Assembly: GCF_964031045.1 (NCBI RefSeq)
Contig: NZ_OZ034994.1
Span: 992,001-1,056,000 of the forward strand
Length of the DNA stretch: 64,000 bases
Direction: 5' to 3'
From: Spiroplasma endosymbiont of Aspidapion aeneum
Lineage (GTDB): Bacteria > Bacillota_I > Bacilli_A > Mycoplasmatales > Mycoplasmataceae
The translations under genes were made by a program, and so were the position numbers. Shown here piece by piece: positions 54,351 to 64,000 of this stretch. The notes beneath the pieces were generated by a model, which saw only the letters and a program-made list of their open reading frames with translations, searched no databases and was not told the DNA's origin. The number at the start of each line of letters is the position of its first letter. Position 1 is the first letter of the stretch.

Positions 54351-55553
54351 TTATTTTCCTCTTTTTTTCTTTAATAGTTTCACAAAATCATCAATTGTTC
54401 TAAATTCATCCTGGGTTAGATCTACGCCCTTATCCTTTAATTTATATGCTAATTGATATAATTTTGGTGGTTGAATATCTATTAACTTTAATAATTTTGT
54501 ATCTCGAAATATTTCAAAAGGTTTTCCTATTTTTTTTACATCACCTTCATGCATAACGATGACTTCATCAGCTATCTTTAAAACGTGATCCATATTATGT
54601 GTTACAATGATTATTCTTTTGCCTTTGTCCTTGTTAAGGGATTCAAAAATTCTCATAAAATCTTCTTCACCTTGTGGATCAAGCCCACCTGTTGGTTCAT
54701 CTAAAACCAATGTATTTCCATCCATAGCTATTATTCCAGCTATAGCAACTCTTCTTTTTTGACCACCTGATAATGCAAATGGAGAACGAGATACATAATC
54801 TTCTGGAAGATCCACCATTTTCAAAAGTTCTGGAACTTTCTTCATTATTTCATCTTTGGGGACACCCATTGTTATAGGTCCAAAAGCTATATCTTTTTCT
54901 ATTGATTCTTGAAATAATTGATACTCCGGGAATTGAAAAACTAATCCAATTTCTTTTCTTAATGGTTTTACATATTTAATTTTCTTAGTGGAGGCTGGTA
55001 ATTGGAAATTTCCAATAATTGTACGTCCTGTTTCTGCAATTATTAGCCCATTTATTAGTTGTATCAAAGTTGACTTACCACTACCAGTTGTTCCTATAAT
55101 CGCAGTTATTAAACCTTTTTTTATTGTTAAATTTGCCTGGCGTAGCGCATTAAATTCTAGGGGGGTATTCTTTGAATAAGTATAAGTGACATTTTCGAAA
55201 ACAACATCTCCTGAAAAATCATAATTTACATTTTTAGATTGAGATTTTTTATATTTGTAAATAAATTTATTAGATTTGCTTTTTTCAATATTAGTATATC
55301 ACTCTTTAACAGAATTTATTCTTGATTTTTTATTTTTTAGATCGGATTTTTCAAATATCCTAATTTCTTTTTGATATTGCTTTTGATTATTTCTATCCTC
55401 CCTAATTAATTCACTTCGCTTTTTGCGATTTAATTTTATTTTTTGCATGTTAGATTTTCACTCAATAGATAGCTGTCTAAGGTCTTCGTGAATTATTTTT
55501 CTTGATTCCTTTTTAGTCATTGAATGTTCAAAATTGTTATTTATTTTTGACAT
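54351..55553 (-). CDS. ecfA2: ECF transporter ATPase EcfA2 with N-terminal extension
   Basis: ATPase subunit, 400 residues instead of the usual ~280-290. Seen: residues 1-~113 are highly basic and helical ([19 protein letters not shown]) with no ABC homology. From ~115 come [13 protein letters not shown], Walker [12 protein letters not shown] (154-162), FQFPEYQLF (Q-loop), signature ALSGGQKRR, Walker [14 protein letters not shown] and [12 protein letters not shown] 55553 overlaps the ecfA1 stop by 13 bases and has GGTGG upstream; a later ATG 55520 lacks a ribosome site. Confidence 0.92.
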
Positions 55554-56743
55554 ATTTTATCCACCAATTCGTCTATATTCTTAGAACCTTTTGCTTTTAT
55601 CCCCACGGTAGCAAGAGCCTCTTCTATTTGTGAAACAAAAGGAATATCAAGGTGAATAGACCTTAAAAATTTTTTGTCCTTTAAAACTTCATCAGGTGTT
55701 CCGAATCTAACAAGTTTTCCTTGATTCATAACAAGAACTTTGTCTGCGTTTAGAATTTCATCCATATCATGAGTAATTGATAAAATTGTGTGATTTCTTG
55801 TTTCTTTTAATTCAACCATTATTTTTTTTACTTCAGATTTTCCCTTTGGGTCTAACATACTAGTTGCTTCATCAAATATTAAAATATCTGATGAGAGGGC
55901 TAATGCGGAGGCTATTGCTACCCTTTGTTTTTGACCACCCGATAATGTTAATGGTTCAGAATCTAAAAACTTTTCCATTCCAACCTTAGTTACTGCATTC
56001 TTAATTCTTGATGTCATTTCAATTGGATTAACACGACGGTTTTCTAATCCAAATGCAACATCATCTCTAACAGTTGAGCCAATAAACTGATTATCTGGAT
56101 TTTGAAAAACTATTCCCATAAATTTTCTAATTAAATTTATATTTCCCACTCCCGAAAGATTACCATAATAGTATATTTCCCCGTTAATCGGTTCTAAAAC
56201 TCCTATTAATATTTTCGATAGAGTTGACTTACCACTTCCATTGTGTCCGATAATAGCAACATATTCCCCGTGTTCAACATCAAAACTTACCCCATCAACA
56301 ACAATAGGGAGACTTATATCATATCTAAATGACAAATTGTTAACCCTTAATGCTATATTAGATATTTTAATAAGTTCTCCGTCAATACCTCTATTTTTAA
56401 CTGATTCTGTTGCTAATTTATAAAATCTTTTTGATTCATTAAATTTATATTTTGCTTGAGTATATTCAATTTTACTTTTATTAGCAAGTTTTTTATCCCT
56501 TTTGCACTGAATATAATATTGTTTAAATTTTGAGGTATCTGCAAGCTTATTATACTCCGCTTTTAATGAGTTATATTTAGATATATATGACTGGTATTCA
56601 CTTCTAGTAATTTTTCCAGCAGAACATAGTGTTCTTGCCTTAATCATTTCCCTACTTGATAACAATAGTTTATCATTTCATCCATTTAGCACTATTCGAA
56701 AATCATTTAGATCACTATTGGTTAAATTTAATTTTTCACTCAT
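55541..56743 (-). CDS. ecfA1: ECF transporter ATPase EcfA1 with N-terminal extension
   Basis: 400 residues, again ~120 longer than usual. Seen: residues 1-~125 charged helices ([32 protein letters not shown]), then [11 protein letters not shown], Walker [12 protein letters not shown] (166-173), [10 protein letters not shown] (Q-loop), signature TLSGGQKQR, Walker [14 protein letters not shown] and [12 protein letters not shown] 56743 has GGAAGG upstream; one TGA at residue 22 would otherwise hide the N-terminus. Forms the ATPase pair with EcfA2. Confidence 0.93.
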
Positions 56744-56921
56744 ATATATACCTTCCATATAATTAAATTATATATTATTTATGATTAAATAGTATAGAAA
56801 ATAGCGCTTGATTTAAAAGTATAAATACAAAATTTTGTATTATTTTTTACTATAAAATAATTTATTTAAATAAATTCACAACTATAATGTAAAAATTTTG
56901 TTAATATTTTTATTTGTAAAA

Positions 56922-56951
56922 GAGGACCATTAGAAAATTCTTATGGCCCTC
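56922..56951 (-). terminator. Terminator of the ribosomal operon after rplQ
   Basis: GAGGACCAT (56922-56930) pairs with 56943-56951 (one G-U on the RNA) around a 12-base loop, followed on the minus strand by TTTT and an AT-rich tail. It separates the ribosomal genes from the ECF genes. Confidence 0.75.
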
Positions 56952-56971
56952 ATATTTATAAAATAAAAACT

Positions 56972-57334
56972 CTACTTGACTAACTCAATAATACACATTG
57001 GTGCATTATCTCCTCTTCTATTATCTAATTTTAGTATTCTAGTATATCCTCCATCACGCTTCTTAAAACGCGTAGCAAGCTCATTAAATAATTTTTGTAA
57101 TGCAGTTTCTTTGTTGTTTACATTAGTATTTCTTAATCATGTTATGGCCTGACGTCTCGCATGCAAGTCTTGTCTTTTTGCTAAGGTAATCATTTTGTCC
57201 AAATGTTTTCTCAGTTCCTTAGCCCGTTTTTCTGTTATTTCTAATCTTTCATTAATGATAAGTTCAGTTGTTAGATTTCTCATTAATGCTTCTCTTCATG
57301 CTGTATTTTTTCCTTGTTTTTGAATAAATGACAT
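56972..57334 (-). CDS. rplQ: Ribosomal protein bL17
   Basis: Large-subunit protein of 120 residues. Seen: [50 protein letters not shown], and C-terminal [17 protein letters not shown] is Trp twice, which breaks it under the standard code. It follows rpoA by 15 bases, the standard alpha-operon end. Confidence 0.97.
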
Positions 57335-57349
57335 AATTCTCGCCCCTTT

Positions 57350-58315
57350 CTAACCGTGTCTAAATGTCAGTCCCAACTGTGCGACTTTATCTTTTATTTC
57401 TTTTAATGATTTTCTTCCTAGATTTCTGATTTCTCCAATTTCATCTTCAGTTCTTGTAACTAAATCTCTTATAGTGTTAACCCTTGCTCTTTTTAAACAA
57501 TTTAGACTTCTAGGTGTTAACTCAATATCTTCAATTGGTTTATCCAACTCTTTGTCGTCTTCATCATTTGGAGCACCGATAATTTCTAGTGCTGATAAAT
57601 TTTTATCCAAGTCTATGAATAATGTCATATGCTCTGAAAGAATTTTAGATGCCATTGATATTGCATTTAATGGATATATAGAACCATCAGTTCTAATTTT
57701 CATTGTTAGTCTCTCAAAATCTAATAATCTTCCGATTTTAGTTGGTTCAACATCATAACTAACATTTAGTATTGGAGAATAATGTGAATCAATAGCAATA
57801 GTATTAGTAGCTACTTGAGATTCTTTTTTATTATCCTTAAAAGTTCTATATCCTCTACCGTTTTTAGCAAATAGGGTGATTTCAAACTCTCCTTCATTAA
57901 TTGTACATATTTTTAAATCTTTATTAATAATCTCTACACCTGTTGGAGTTATAAAATCTTTTGCAAAAACCTCACCTTTTTTATTTGATGATTTAAATTT
58001 TATTTCAGCATACTCATCTTCGTCAAACATTTCAATATTAATCTTTAAAACTAATTGCTTAATATTTAAAATTATTAAACTCATATTTTCAACAACACCA
58101 TCTATGGCAGAAAATTCATGCGTTGGAATAGTAGAACCTTTAAATTGAACTGCAAATACAGCTGCTCCTGGTGTTGAGGAAATCAATGTTCTTCTTAAAG
58201 CGTTACCCAGTGTAACACCAAAGCCTCTTTCTAATGGTTCAACTTTAAATTCTCCATAAAAGCTATCTTCTGCAGTTACATTGATATCAAATTCTGGTCT
58301 TGTAAACAACTTCAT
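57350..58315 (-). CDS. rpoA: RNA polymerase alpha subunit
   Basis: 321 residues, normal size. Seen: the N-terminal dimer domain PLERGFGVTLGNALRRTLIS; GAAVFAVQFKG; EFSAIDGV; and the C-terminal domain with LTPRSLNCLKRARVNTIRD and IGEIRNLGRKSLKEIKDKV, which binds promoter UP elements and activators. Both domains are intact. Three bases separate it from rpsK. Confidence 0.98.
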   Translation of the reverse strand: MKLFTRPEFDINVTAEDSFYGEFKVEPLERGFGVTLGNALRRTLISSTPGAAVFAVQFKGSTIPTHEFSAIDGVVENMSLIILNIKQLVLKINIEMFDEDEYAEIKFKSSNKKGEVFAKDFITPTGVEIINKDLKICTINEGEFEITLFAKNGRGYRTFKDNKKESQVATNTIAIDSHYSPILNVSYDVEPTKIGRLLDFERLTMKIRTDGSIYPLNAISMASKILSEHMTLFIDLDKNLSALEIIGAPNDEDDKELDKPIEDIELTPRSLNCLKRARVNTIRDLVTRTEDEIGEIRNLGRKSLKEIKDKVAQLGLTFRHG

Positions 58316-58318
58316 ATA

Positions 58319-58708
58319 CTACCCCCTTGGTCTTTTTCTAGGTCTAACACCGTTATGTGGAATTGGTGTTTTGTCTTTAATTGATGTAATTTCTAAACCT
58401 ACACCCTGCAAACTTCTTATTGCAGCATCACGTCCTGGCCCAGAACCTCTGATTTCTACAGAGATCTTTCTCATACCATTATCCATAGCTCCTTTTCCAG
58501 CAGCTTCAGCAATCATTTGGGCTGCATAAGGTGTTGATTTTTTACTCCCTTTAAATCCAAGTGACCCAGCACTAGACCAGGCAACTGCATTTCCAGCTTC
58601 ATCAGCCAATGTTACGATTGTATTATTAAATGTTGAATGAATGTGTGCAACACCGACTGGAATATTTTTCTTTATTTTTTTACGTGTTGTTTTTTTTGGA
58701 TTTGCCAT
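58319..58708 (-). CDS. rpsK: Ribosomal protein uS11
   Basis: 129 residues. Seen: [60 protein letters not shown], and the C-terminal [16 protein letters not shown]. Typical length and order between rpsM and rpoA. Confidence 0.98.
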   Translation of the reverse strand: MANPKKTTRKKIKKNIPVGVAHIHSTFNNTIVTLADEAGNAVAWSSAGSLGFKGSKKSTPYAAQMIAEAAGKGAMDNGMRKISVEIRGSGPGRDAAIRSLQGVGLEITSIKDKTPIPHNGVRPRKRPRG

Positions 58709-58733
58709 CTTTATATAACACTCTACTTTCTAA

Positions 58734-59099
58734 CTATTTTTTCTTATTGGCAACTGTTTTTCTTGGACCTTTTCTTGTTCTAGCGTTTTGCTTTGAAGAT
58801 TGTCCCCTAACTGGTAGCCCTTTTCTGTGTCTTATTCCTCTATAACACCCAATTTCCATCAATCTTTTAATGTTTAATGAGACCTTACGTCTTAAATCAC
58901 CTTCGGTTGTTATTTTTGAGATTTCGGATGATATTCTTTTAGATTGTTCCTCAGTTAAATCTTTTACTCTGATATCTTCACTTATCTTACAATTATCTAA
59001 AACATGTTTAGACATTGAAAGTCCAATACCATAAATATAGGTTAGACTAATGACAACTCTTTTATTATTTGGTATCTCTACCCCGTTTATACGAGCCAT
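58734..59099 (-). CDS. rpsM: Ribosomal protein uS13
   Basis: 121 residues. Seen: [54 protein letters not shown], and the basic tail [17 protein letters not shown]. Contacts the head of the small subunit and the P-site tRNA. Confidence 0.98.
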   Translation of the reverse strand: MARINGVEIPNNKRVVISLTYIYGIGLSMSKHVLDNCKISEDIRVKDLTEEQSKRISSEISKITTEGDLRRKVSLNIKRLMEIGCYRGIRHRKGLPVRGQSSKQNARTRKGPRKTVANKKK

Positions 59100-59149
59100 T
59101 TATACTTTTCCTTTCTGACTTTATAATGCAAAAATTAAACTTTAAATAA

Positions 59150-59263
59150 TTAGCCTTGTCTTTGCTTATGCTTTGGTTGTGCACAAATTATCATAACACG
59201 ACCTTTTCTTTTAATAACACGACACTTATCGCATATTCTTTTCACAGATGATCTTACTTTCAT
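59150..59263 (-). CDS. rpmJ: Ribosomal protein bL36
   Basis: 37 residues: [20 protein letters not shown] and then [17 protein letters not shown]. Zinc-binding ligands CDKC, Cys27 and His32 are present (the zinc form). It lies between infA and rpsM as usual. Confidence 0.97.
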   Translation of the reverse strand: MKVRSSVKRICDKCRVIKRKGRVMIICAQPKHKQRQG

Positions 59264-59324
59264 CTTTCTAACCCCTTTTTCTATAAATTAAGTTAGTTTA
59301 TCAACTATATTGACCACTTATAAA

Positions 59325-59555
59325 TTAAGTAGTCTCATTTTTTTGTCTATAAGTTATACGCCCACGTGTTGGGTCATAAGGAGAAATAGCGACTGTTACT
59401 TTATCACCGGGTACAATTCGAATGTAGTTCATACGAATTTTACCCGAAACGTGAGCGTCAATAATAACGTCGTTTTCTAATTTAACCTTAAATTTTGTGT
59501 TGGGTAGCACTTCTACCACAACTGCTTCTACTTCTAAATAATCTTCTTTAGACAT
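59325..59555 (-). CDS. infA: Translation initiation factor IF-1
   Basis: 76-residue S1/OB-fold protein that occupies the ribosomal A site during initiation. Seen: [55 protein letters not shown] 59555 has GGAGG upstream. A second in-frame ATG at 59567 overlaps the map stop, but the ribosome site lies inside that longer version. Confidence 0.97.
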   Translation of the reverse strand: MSKEDYLEVEAVVVEVLPNTKFKVKLENDVIIDAHVSGKIRMNYIRIVPGDKVTVAISPYDPTRGRITYRQKNETT

Positions 59556-59566
59556 TAAATCCTCCA

Positions 59567-60325
59567 TTAGTCTTCCCAGGCGGTTAGTATTTCATAACCA
59601 TATTCTGTGACTAAGATTGTATGCTCATAATGAGCAGCCATACTATTATCCGCAGACCTTACCGTTCATTGGTCTTTTTCCACTATGGTTTTTGGGGTTC
59701 CTATTTGAACCATTGGTTCAATACATATTGTCATTCCCTTTACAAGTCTTATACCTGTTTTTTCTTTTCCAACATTTGGAATTTGAGGGTCTTCATGCAT
59801 TTCATAGCCTATCCCATGTCCACAATAAGCGGTTGGCAAGTGAAAACCTTTTTCTTCAATAATTTTTTGAACAGTAGAAGATAAGGTTCCGATTCGTACA
59901 CCGGCTTTAATTTGTTCAATTGCCAAGAATAATGATTCTTTTGTAATCTTTACAAGTTCTATATCCTTTTCATTTTTTGGCTTACCACAAATAGTTGTAA
60001 ATGCAGCATCTAAATGCATATCATTATATATTAGACCCGCATCTATTGAAATAATGTCACCATTTTCTATTTCTCTATCTTGTGGTATACCATGAATTAG
60101 TTGTTCATTTATAGATACACAAATATATTTTGGATATCCCATATAATTTTTAAAGTTACTATCACAATTATTTTCTTTCAAAAAGTTAGCAAATATTTTA
60201 TCCAAATCTAAGCAATTAAAACCTGGTTTAATACTTTCTTTTAATAAGGTTAGCGCTCTTCCTAAGAGCTTTCCGCCAATCCTCATATCATCTATTTGTT
60301 TATTATTCTTAATTGTTATATTCAT
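59567..60325 (-). CDS. map: Methionine aminopeptidase
   Basis: Removes the initiator methionine from new proteins; 252 residues. Seen: metal ligands in [19 protein letters not shown] (Asp, Asp), [13 protein letters not shown] (His) and [12 protein letters not shown] (Glu), with the last Glu expected in [12 protein letters not shown]. One TGA is read as Trp. The ATG overlaps the adk stop (TAATG). Confidence 0.97.
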
Positions 60326-60966
60326 TAAATCTTTAATCCATCATAAACGGTTTTAATAAATTCCTCAATATTGTGATCGCCTATATTTACATTAAATATT
60401 CTTTCGTTATAGTAATCTAGTAAGGGCGATGTTTGTTCTTTATAGACCTGTAATCTAATTGCAATATTTTCAGGAAGATCATCTTTTCTTGTTAATAATT
60501 TTTCTCCATCAAAATCACACACACCTTCTTTTAAGGGCGCTTTTGTTTTCTTATTATAAATAGATTGACACTTGCTACAGACAAGCCTATTTTTCAATCT
60601 ATTAACAACTATTTCTTCTTGAATATCAATGTAGATTACTTTATCTAATTTTGAATTATTTTCTATGAGAAAATCATCTAATGCTTGGGCTTGGAAAACT
60701 GTTCTAGGGAATCCGTCATAAATTAAATTATCAAAATAATTATTTTTCTTAATATAATCCTTGACCATATCTATTGTTATATGATCTGGGACATATTTAC
60801 CACTTTCAAGATATTTCTTCGCATCTAAACCAAGTTTTGTTTTATTATCTATATTTTTTCTAAATAAATCGCCGGTTGACATATGAAGCATTTTCTTTTC
60901 TTTTTCTAAATGTTCTGAAAAAGTACCCTTACCACTTCCTGGTAAACCTAATAAAAGTAAATTCAT
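60325..60966 (-). CDS. adk: Adenylate kinase
   Basis: Balances ATP, ADP and AMP; 213 residues. Seen: P-loop LLGLPGSGKGTFSEH, YDGFPRTVFQAQALD, and a long LID domain with zinc ligands CSKC and CDFD (C-X2-C ... C-X2-D). ATG 60966 was chosen over 60987 because GGGGG precedes it and the protein then begins MNLLLLGLPG. Confidence 0.97.
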   Translation of the reverse strand: MNLLLLGLPGSGKGTFSEHLEKEKKMLHMSTGDLFRKNIDNKTKLGLDAKKYLESGKYVPDHITIDMVKDYIKKNNYFDNLIYDGFPRTVFQAQALDDFLIENNSKLDKVIYIDIQEEIVVNRLKNRLVCSKCQSIYNKKTKAPLKEGVCDFDGEKLLTRKDDLPENIAIRLQVYKEQTSPLLDYYNERIFNVNIGDHNIEEFIKTVYDGLKI

Positions 60967-60980
60967 TATTATCCCCCTTG

Positions 60981-62456
60981 TTATCAAATATGTGATTTTT
61001 TTGATGATTCAACAACTTTAACATTTTTATTCTTACGGTTAACGAACTCTTGTTCAATAAGTCTACTTTTAATTTGTTGAATAGTTTGAATTGAAACAGA
61101 AATAACAATAATCAATCCAGTCCCTCCAATAGCTAAGCTACTTGGAAGGTTTGTTAATTTCGAAATTACATATGGTAATACAGCAATAAATGCAAGAAAG
61201 AATGAACCCATTCAACTAAGCCTATTGATCGTTGCGCTTATAAATTTCTCTGTGTCCTTCCCAGGTTTTATACCCGGGATAAATGTACCAGATTTTTGAA
61301 AGTTATCTGCAATTTTTTCAGGATTTATTTGAACTTGAGAATAAAGAAATGTAAATAAAATAGTTAATACTGCATAGATTATAATACCATGTCATGAACT
61401 AAATGACAAATAATTATTACAAAATAGCACAAATCAATTTGTTTTTCCACTGGAAATTAATATTTGAGAAATTGTTACGGGTGTAGAGATAATTGCACTT
61501 GCAAAAATAACCGGAATAACACCTGCATTATTTAATTTTAATGGTAAGTATGGTGTGTGTTCTGAGGAATCAACAAGGCCAGCACCAGTTTGTTGGATTG
61601 GTATTTTTCTTTCAACCTCATTCATAACAACAATCATATAAATAAGGAATAAGAATGCACATAAATATATTATAAATTTCAGAATACCATCTAATAGCAC
61701 AGATGACTCGTCATTTTTATCAATTCAAAATTTAAATGTAGATATTATACTATTTGGCATTTTAGTAACAATACCAGCGAAGATAATAACAGAAACACCA
61801 TTTCCAATACCTTTTAATGTTATTTGATCTGATAATCATAATAAGAAGAAACTTCCAGCTATCATAACAAGCGGAACTAACATATAATAAAATCAAGATG
61901 GACCTATACCACTATCACTACTTGACCATTTCGGACTAATTAATCCTTGTGATGTTAATGTAAATATTGTAGCAATTGATTGCATAATGGCAAATGGTAT
62001 AGACAAAATTTTTGTAAGTTTATCTAGTTTTCTTTTACCTCTTTCCCCAGATTTTGATCAGTTGCTAAGCACAGGGATAACATCTGTTGATAATAATTGC
62101 ACTATAATTGAAGCGGTAATATATGGTGATACACCAAGAGCAACAATTGAAAAGTTACCCAAAGTTCCTCCACCAAGTGTCGAAAGTAATTGAAAGAACT
62201 CACTATTGGACACATTTTGTGTATATGAAGGGGACAATGTAATACTAGGGATTGTGACAAAACTTAAAACCCTTATCAAAAGAATTATCATAAGTGTAAT
62301 AAAAATTCTTTTAAATAAATCTTTGTTTCTCTTAAAAAAACTAGCATTACCAAAATTAATCGGATTTACTGAATTTTTATTTTTTTTATTTTTTTTATTT
62401 TTAATTACCTTAGATTTTCTTGTCTTCAAACCAGTAACAGTTGTCTTATCCAACAT
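60981..62456 (-). CDS. secY: Preprotein translocase channel subunit SecY
   Basis: 491-residue protein-export channel. Seen: a long lysine-rich N-terminus; ten membrane helices; [19 protein letters not shown] (helix 2 region), [10 protein letters not shown] (cytosolic loop), [14 protein letters not shown] (helix 7) and [10 protein letters not shown]. The last codon before TAA is TGA (Trp), so the gene ends at 60981. TAATG coupling with rplO. Supplies export for the lipoproteins in this window. Confidence 0.97.
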
Positions 62457-62893
62457 TAAATCACCTCTATTTTTCCGCCCGCTTTTTTAATACTTTCTTC
62501 TGCATTTTTAGATATTTTGTTAACTCTGACATTAATAACTTTATCTATTTTACCATTTCCTAATATTTTAACTAAAGTTTTTTTTGATTTAATAACCTTT
62601 TTTTCAATTAATGAGTCGTGGTTGATATCGGTCAAACCAAGGTTATTAATTGTTGATAAGTTAAGAATAACATATTCTTTTTTATTAATATTTGTAAAAC
62701 CAACCTTAGGTATTCTCCTAAATAAAGGAGTTTGTCCACCTTCAAAGCCTGGCCTTACTCCGCCCCCGGAACGAGAATTTTGACCCTTATGTCCTCTTGT
62801 AGAAGTTTTACCTTTACCAGACGCCATTCCACGGCCAACACGAGTAACATCCTTTTTACTACCGGGAGTGTATTTTAATTCATGTAATTTCAT
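62456..62893 (-). CDS. rplO: Ribosomal protein uL15
   Basis: 145 residues. Seen: [57 protein letters not shown] and a C-terminal [20 protein letters not shown]. It follows rpsE directly: no rpmD (L30) lies between, the rule in mollicutes. Confidence 0.98.
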   Translation of the reverse strand: MKLHELKYTPGSKKDVTRVGRGMASGKGKTSTRGHKGQNSRSGGGVRPGFEGGQTPLFRRIPKVGFTNINKKEYVILNLSTINNLGLTDINHDSLIEKKVIKSKKTLVKILGNGKIDKVINVRVNKISKNAEESIKKAGGKIEVI

Positions 62894-62904
62894 ATTTTTC
62901 CTCC

Positions 62905-63573
62905 TTAAGTAGTTGCGATTTGTTCAGTTTCCGGTTTTTTAACGGATTTATTAAATCTTAAAGCTTCTATCTGTGCCCTAGTCATCATTTGAGATAATCC
63001 ATCAAGAGTTGCTCTAATCATATTTATTGGCGTATTTGATCCTAGTGATTTTGCATATACATCACTTATACCCGCTAATTCCATAACAGCCCTTGCTGGT
63101 CCTCCGGCAATGACACCAGTTCCTTTTTTCGCTGGTTTGATCATAACTTTACCAGCTCCAAAATGCCCAATAACATCATGAGGTATTGTTGTACCATCAA
63201 ATGGGACTCTTACTAGATTTTTTCTAGCATCCTTCATTGCTTTTTTAATAGCATCGGGAACTTCATTTGCTTTACCAGTTCCAAGTCCGACTCTTCCTTT
63301 TTTATCACCAATAACCACAATTGCTGCAAATCTAAATCTACGACCACCTTTTGTTACCTTCGTAACTCTATTAATCTTAACAACCTTTTCTTCGAAAGAT
63401 TTATCTCTTTGCATTGGTTTTCTTCTAAAAGATCCTTTGTCATCAGAACGAGAATTAGGTCCTTTTCCAAATTTAGAATTTCTTCCTTTCTCGAAGGGTG
63501 GCTTATTAGAATCGTTTTGATTAATATTTGTTTTTTCTTGAACTATGTTGGTTACTACTTTTTCATTTTCCAT
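62905..63573 (-). CDS. rpsE: Ribosomal protein uS5 with N-terminal extension
   Basis: 222 residues, longer than the ~166 of most bacteria. Seen: ~60 residues of low-complexity Asn/Gly/Arg-rich sequence ([20 protein letters not shown]), then [40 protein letters not shown], and [20 protein letters not shown]. Two adjacent ATG codons; the second (63573) is at the better distance from GGAGG. Confidence 0.96.
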   Translation of the reverse strand: MENEKVVTNIVQEKTNINQNDSNKPPFEKGRNSKFGKGPNSRSDDKGSFRRKPMQRDKSFEEKVVKINRVTKVTKGGRRFRFAAIVVIGDKKGRVGLGTGKANEVPDAIKKAMKDARKNLVRVPFDGTTIPHDVIGHFGAGKVMIKPAKKGTGVIAGGPARAVMELAGISDVYAKSLGSNTPINMIRATLDGLSQMMTRAQIEALRFNKSVKKPETEQIATT

Positions 63574-63588
63574 CATTTTCCTCCTTTA

Positions 63589-63939
63589 CTAGAATTTAAT
63601 TCCCTTTTCTCTTAGTGTTTCTGCAAATGCTTTGATTTTACCATGATAAATATATCCACTTCGGTCAAAAACTATTTCAATTATTTTTTTAGATTTCATT
63701 TTTTCTAAAATATCATTTCCAACCGCCTTTGCGGCGTCAATATTTGATGGGTTCTTTAAGCCCATTTTTAATGAATGTGCCGCAGCAATTGTTTCCCCTT
63801 TATTGTCATCTATTAATTGAGCATAAAAGAATCTATTTGATTTATAAACACATAATCTTGGTTTAGAAGATGTTCCAACTATTTTTTTTCTAATTCTAAG
63901 GTGTCTTTTTTGACGCGCTTTATTTTTAGTATGTTTCAT
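63589..63939 (-). CDS. rplR: Ribosomal protein uL18
   Basis: 116 residues; binds 5S rRNA. Seen: RHLRIRKKIVGTSSKPRLCV, YAQLIDDNKGETIAAAHSL, VFDRSGYIYHGKIKAFAETL, REKGIKF at the end. GGAGACC ribosome site. Confidence 0.97.
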   Translation of the reverse strand: MKHTKNKARQKRHLRIRKKIVGTSSKPRLCVYKSNRFFYAQLIDDNKGETIAAAHSLKMGLKNPSNIDAAKAVGNDILEKMKSKKIIEIVFDRSGYIYHGKIKAFAETLREKGIKF

Positions 63940-63958
63940 AGGTCTCCTTAATTAGCTG

Positions 63959-64000
63959 TTACTTACCAGCTTTTTTTCCTTCTTTTCTTATTATGTGCTC
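63959..64000 (-). CDS. rplF: Ribosomal protein uL6, C-terminal end only
   Basis: The last 13 codons before a TAA at 63959-63961 read EHIIRKEGKKAGK, the conserved tail of L6 (RRKEGKKAGK). The position before rplR fits. The rest is outside the window. Confidence 0.88.
   Translation of the reverse strand, partial: EHIIRKEGKKAGK

Noticed and set aside
1-64000. CRISPR array, restriction-modification genes, prophage genes, rRNA
   Set aside because: No regularly spaced repeats, no Cas or methyltransferase motifs, no phage structural genes and no rRNA-like GC-rich stretch were seen.

Overview
The window comes from a wall-less bacterium of the class Mollicutes, most likely the Spiroplasma/Entomoplasma/Mesoplasma group. 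The DNA is very AT-rich. Dozens of genes read intact only if UGA is tryptophan: the helicase, transketolase, SecY, rpoA neighbours and every transporter carry in-frame TGA. Lipoproteins, PTS sugar uptake, an ECF module and a ribosomal-protein operon without rpmD fit the same group. Almost all genes are on the minus strand.

Layout. (1) 1-14,232 is a sugar-uptake region: the end of a fructose-family PTS EIIAB(C), then two similar loci on either side of rpmB and tRNA-Leu(CAA). Each has an RpiR-type regulator, a PTS permease and a cytoplasmic GH29 alpha-L-fucosidase. The plus-strand locus uses a glucose-family EIICB broken by a one-base slip in an A tract. The minus-strand locus uses lactose/cellobiose-family EIIB, EIIA and EIIC, adds a DUF871/MupG-like 6-phosphosugar hydrolase, and is divergent from a GlcNAc-type kinase. 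Together they look like a route for importing and taking apart fucosylated, GlcNAc-containing oligosaccharides. (2) 14,233-16,720 is a gene-poor stretch and a decayed IS3-family element with inverted repeats. (3) 16,722-28,450 is an accessory block, all minus strand: an ABC permease and ATPase pair, then a five-gene set with its own promoter. That set is a 1275-residue UPF1-like SF1 helicase, a 740-residue protein of no known family, a 351-residue coiled-coil protein, a two-domain AAA+ protein with a ClpB-like second domain, and a radical-SAM activase-like protein. It is the best candidate here for an undescribed system, possibly in genome conflict or RNA/protein quality control. (4) 28,763-46,780 holds transketolase with a PRD-type regulator, rplM-rpsI, two DHH phosphoesterases around an MFS carrier, two BMP-family lipoproteins, a second IS3 remnant with 18-bp inverted repeats, and a nucleoside-type ABC transporter. 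(5) 46,996-64,000 is a giant FtsX-like permease, two unknown proteins, truA, the ECF module ecfT-ecfA2-ecfA1, and the distal spc/alpha ribosomal operon (rplQ back to the end of rplF).

Genes are tightly packed and many are translationally coupled through overlapping TAATG or TAGTG junctions. Several promoters share an extended -10 box (TGnTATAAT or close). Several transporter proteins carry long charged or coiled-coil extensions not usual for their families. All assignments rest on reading the sequence and on motif recognition; no database search was run.
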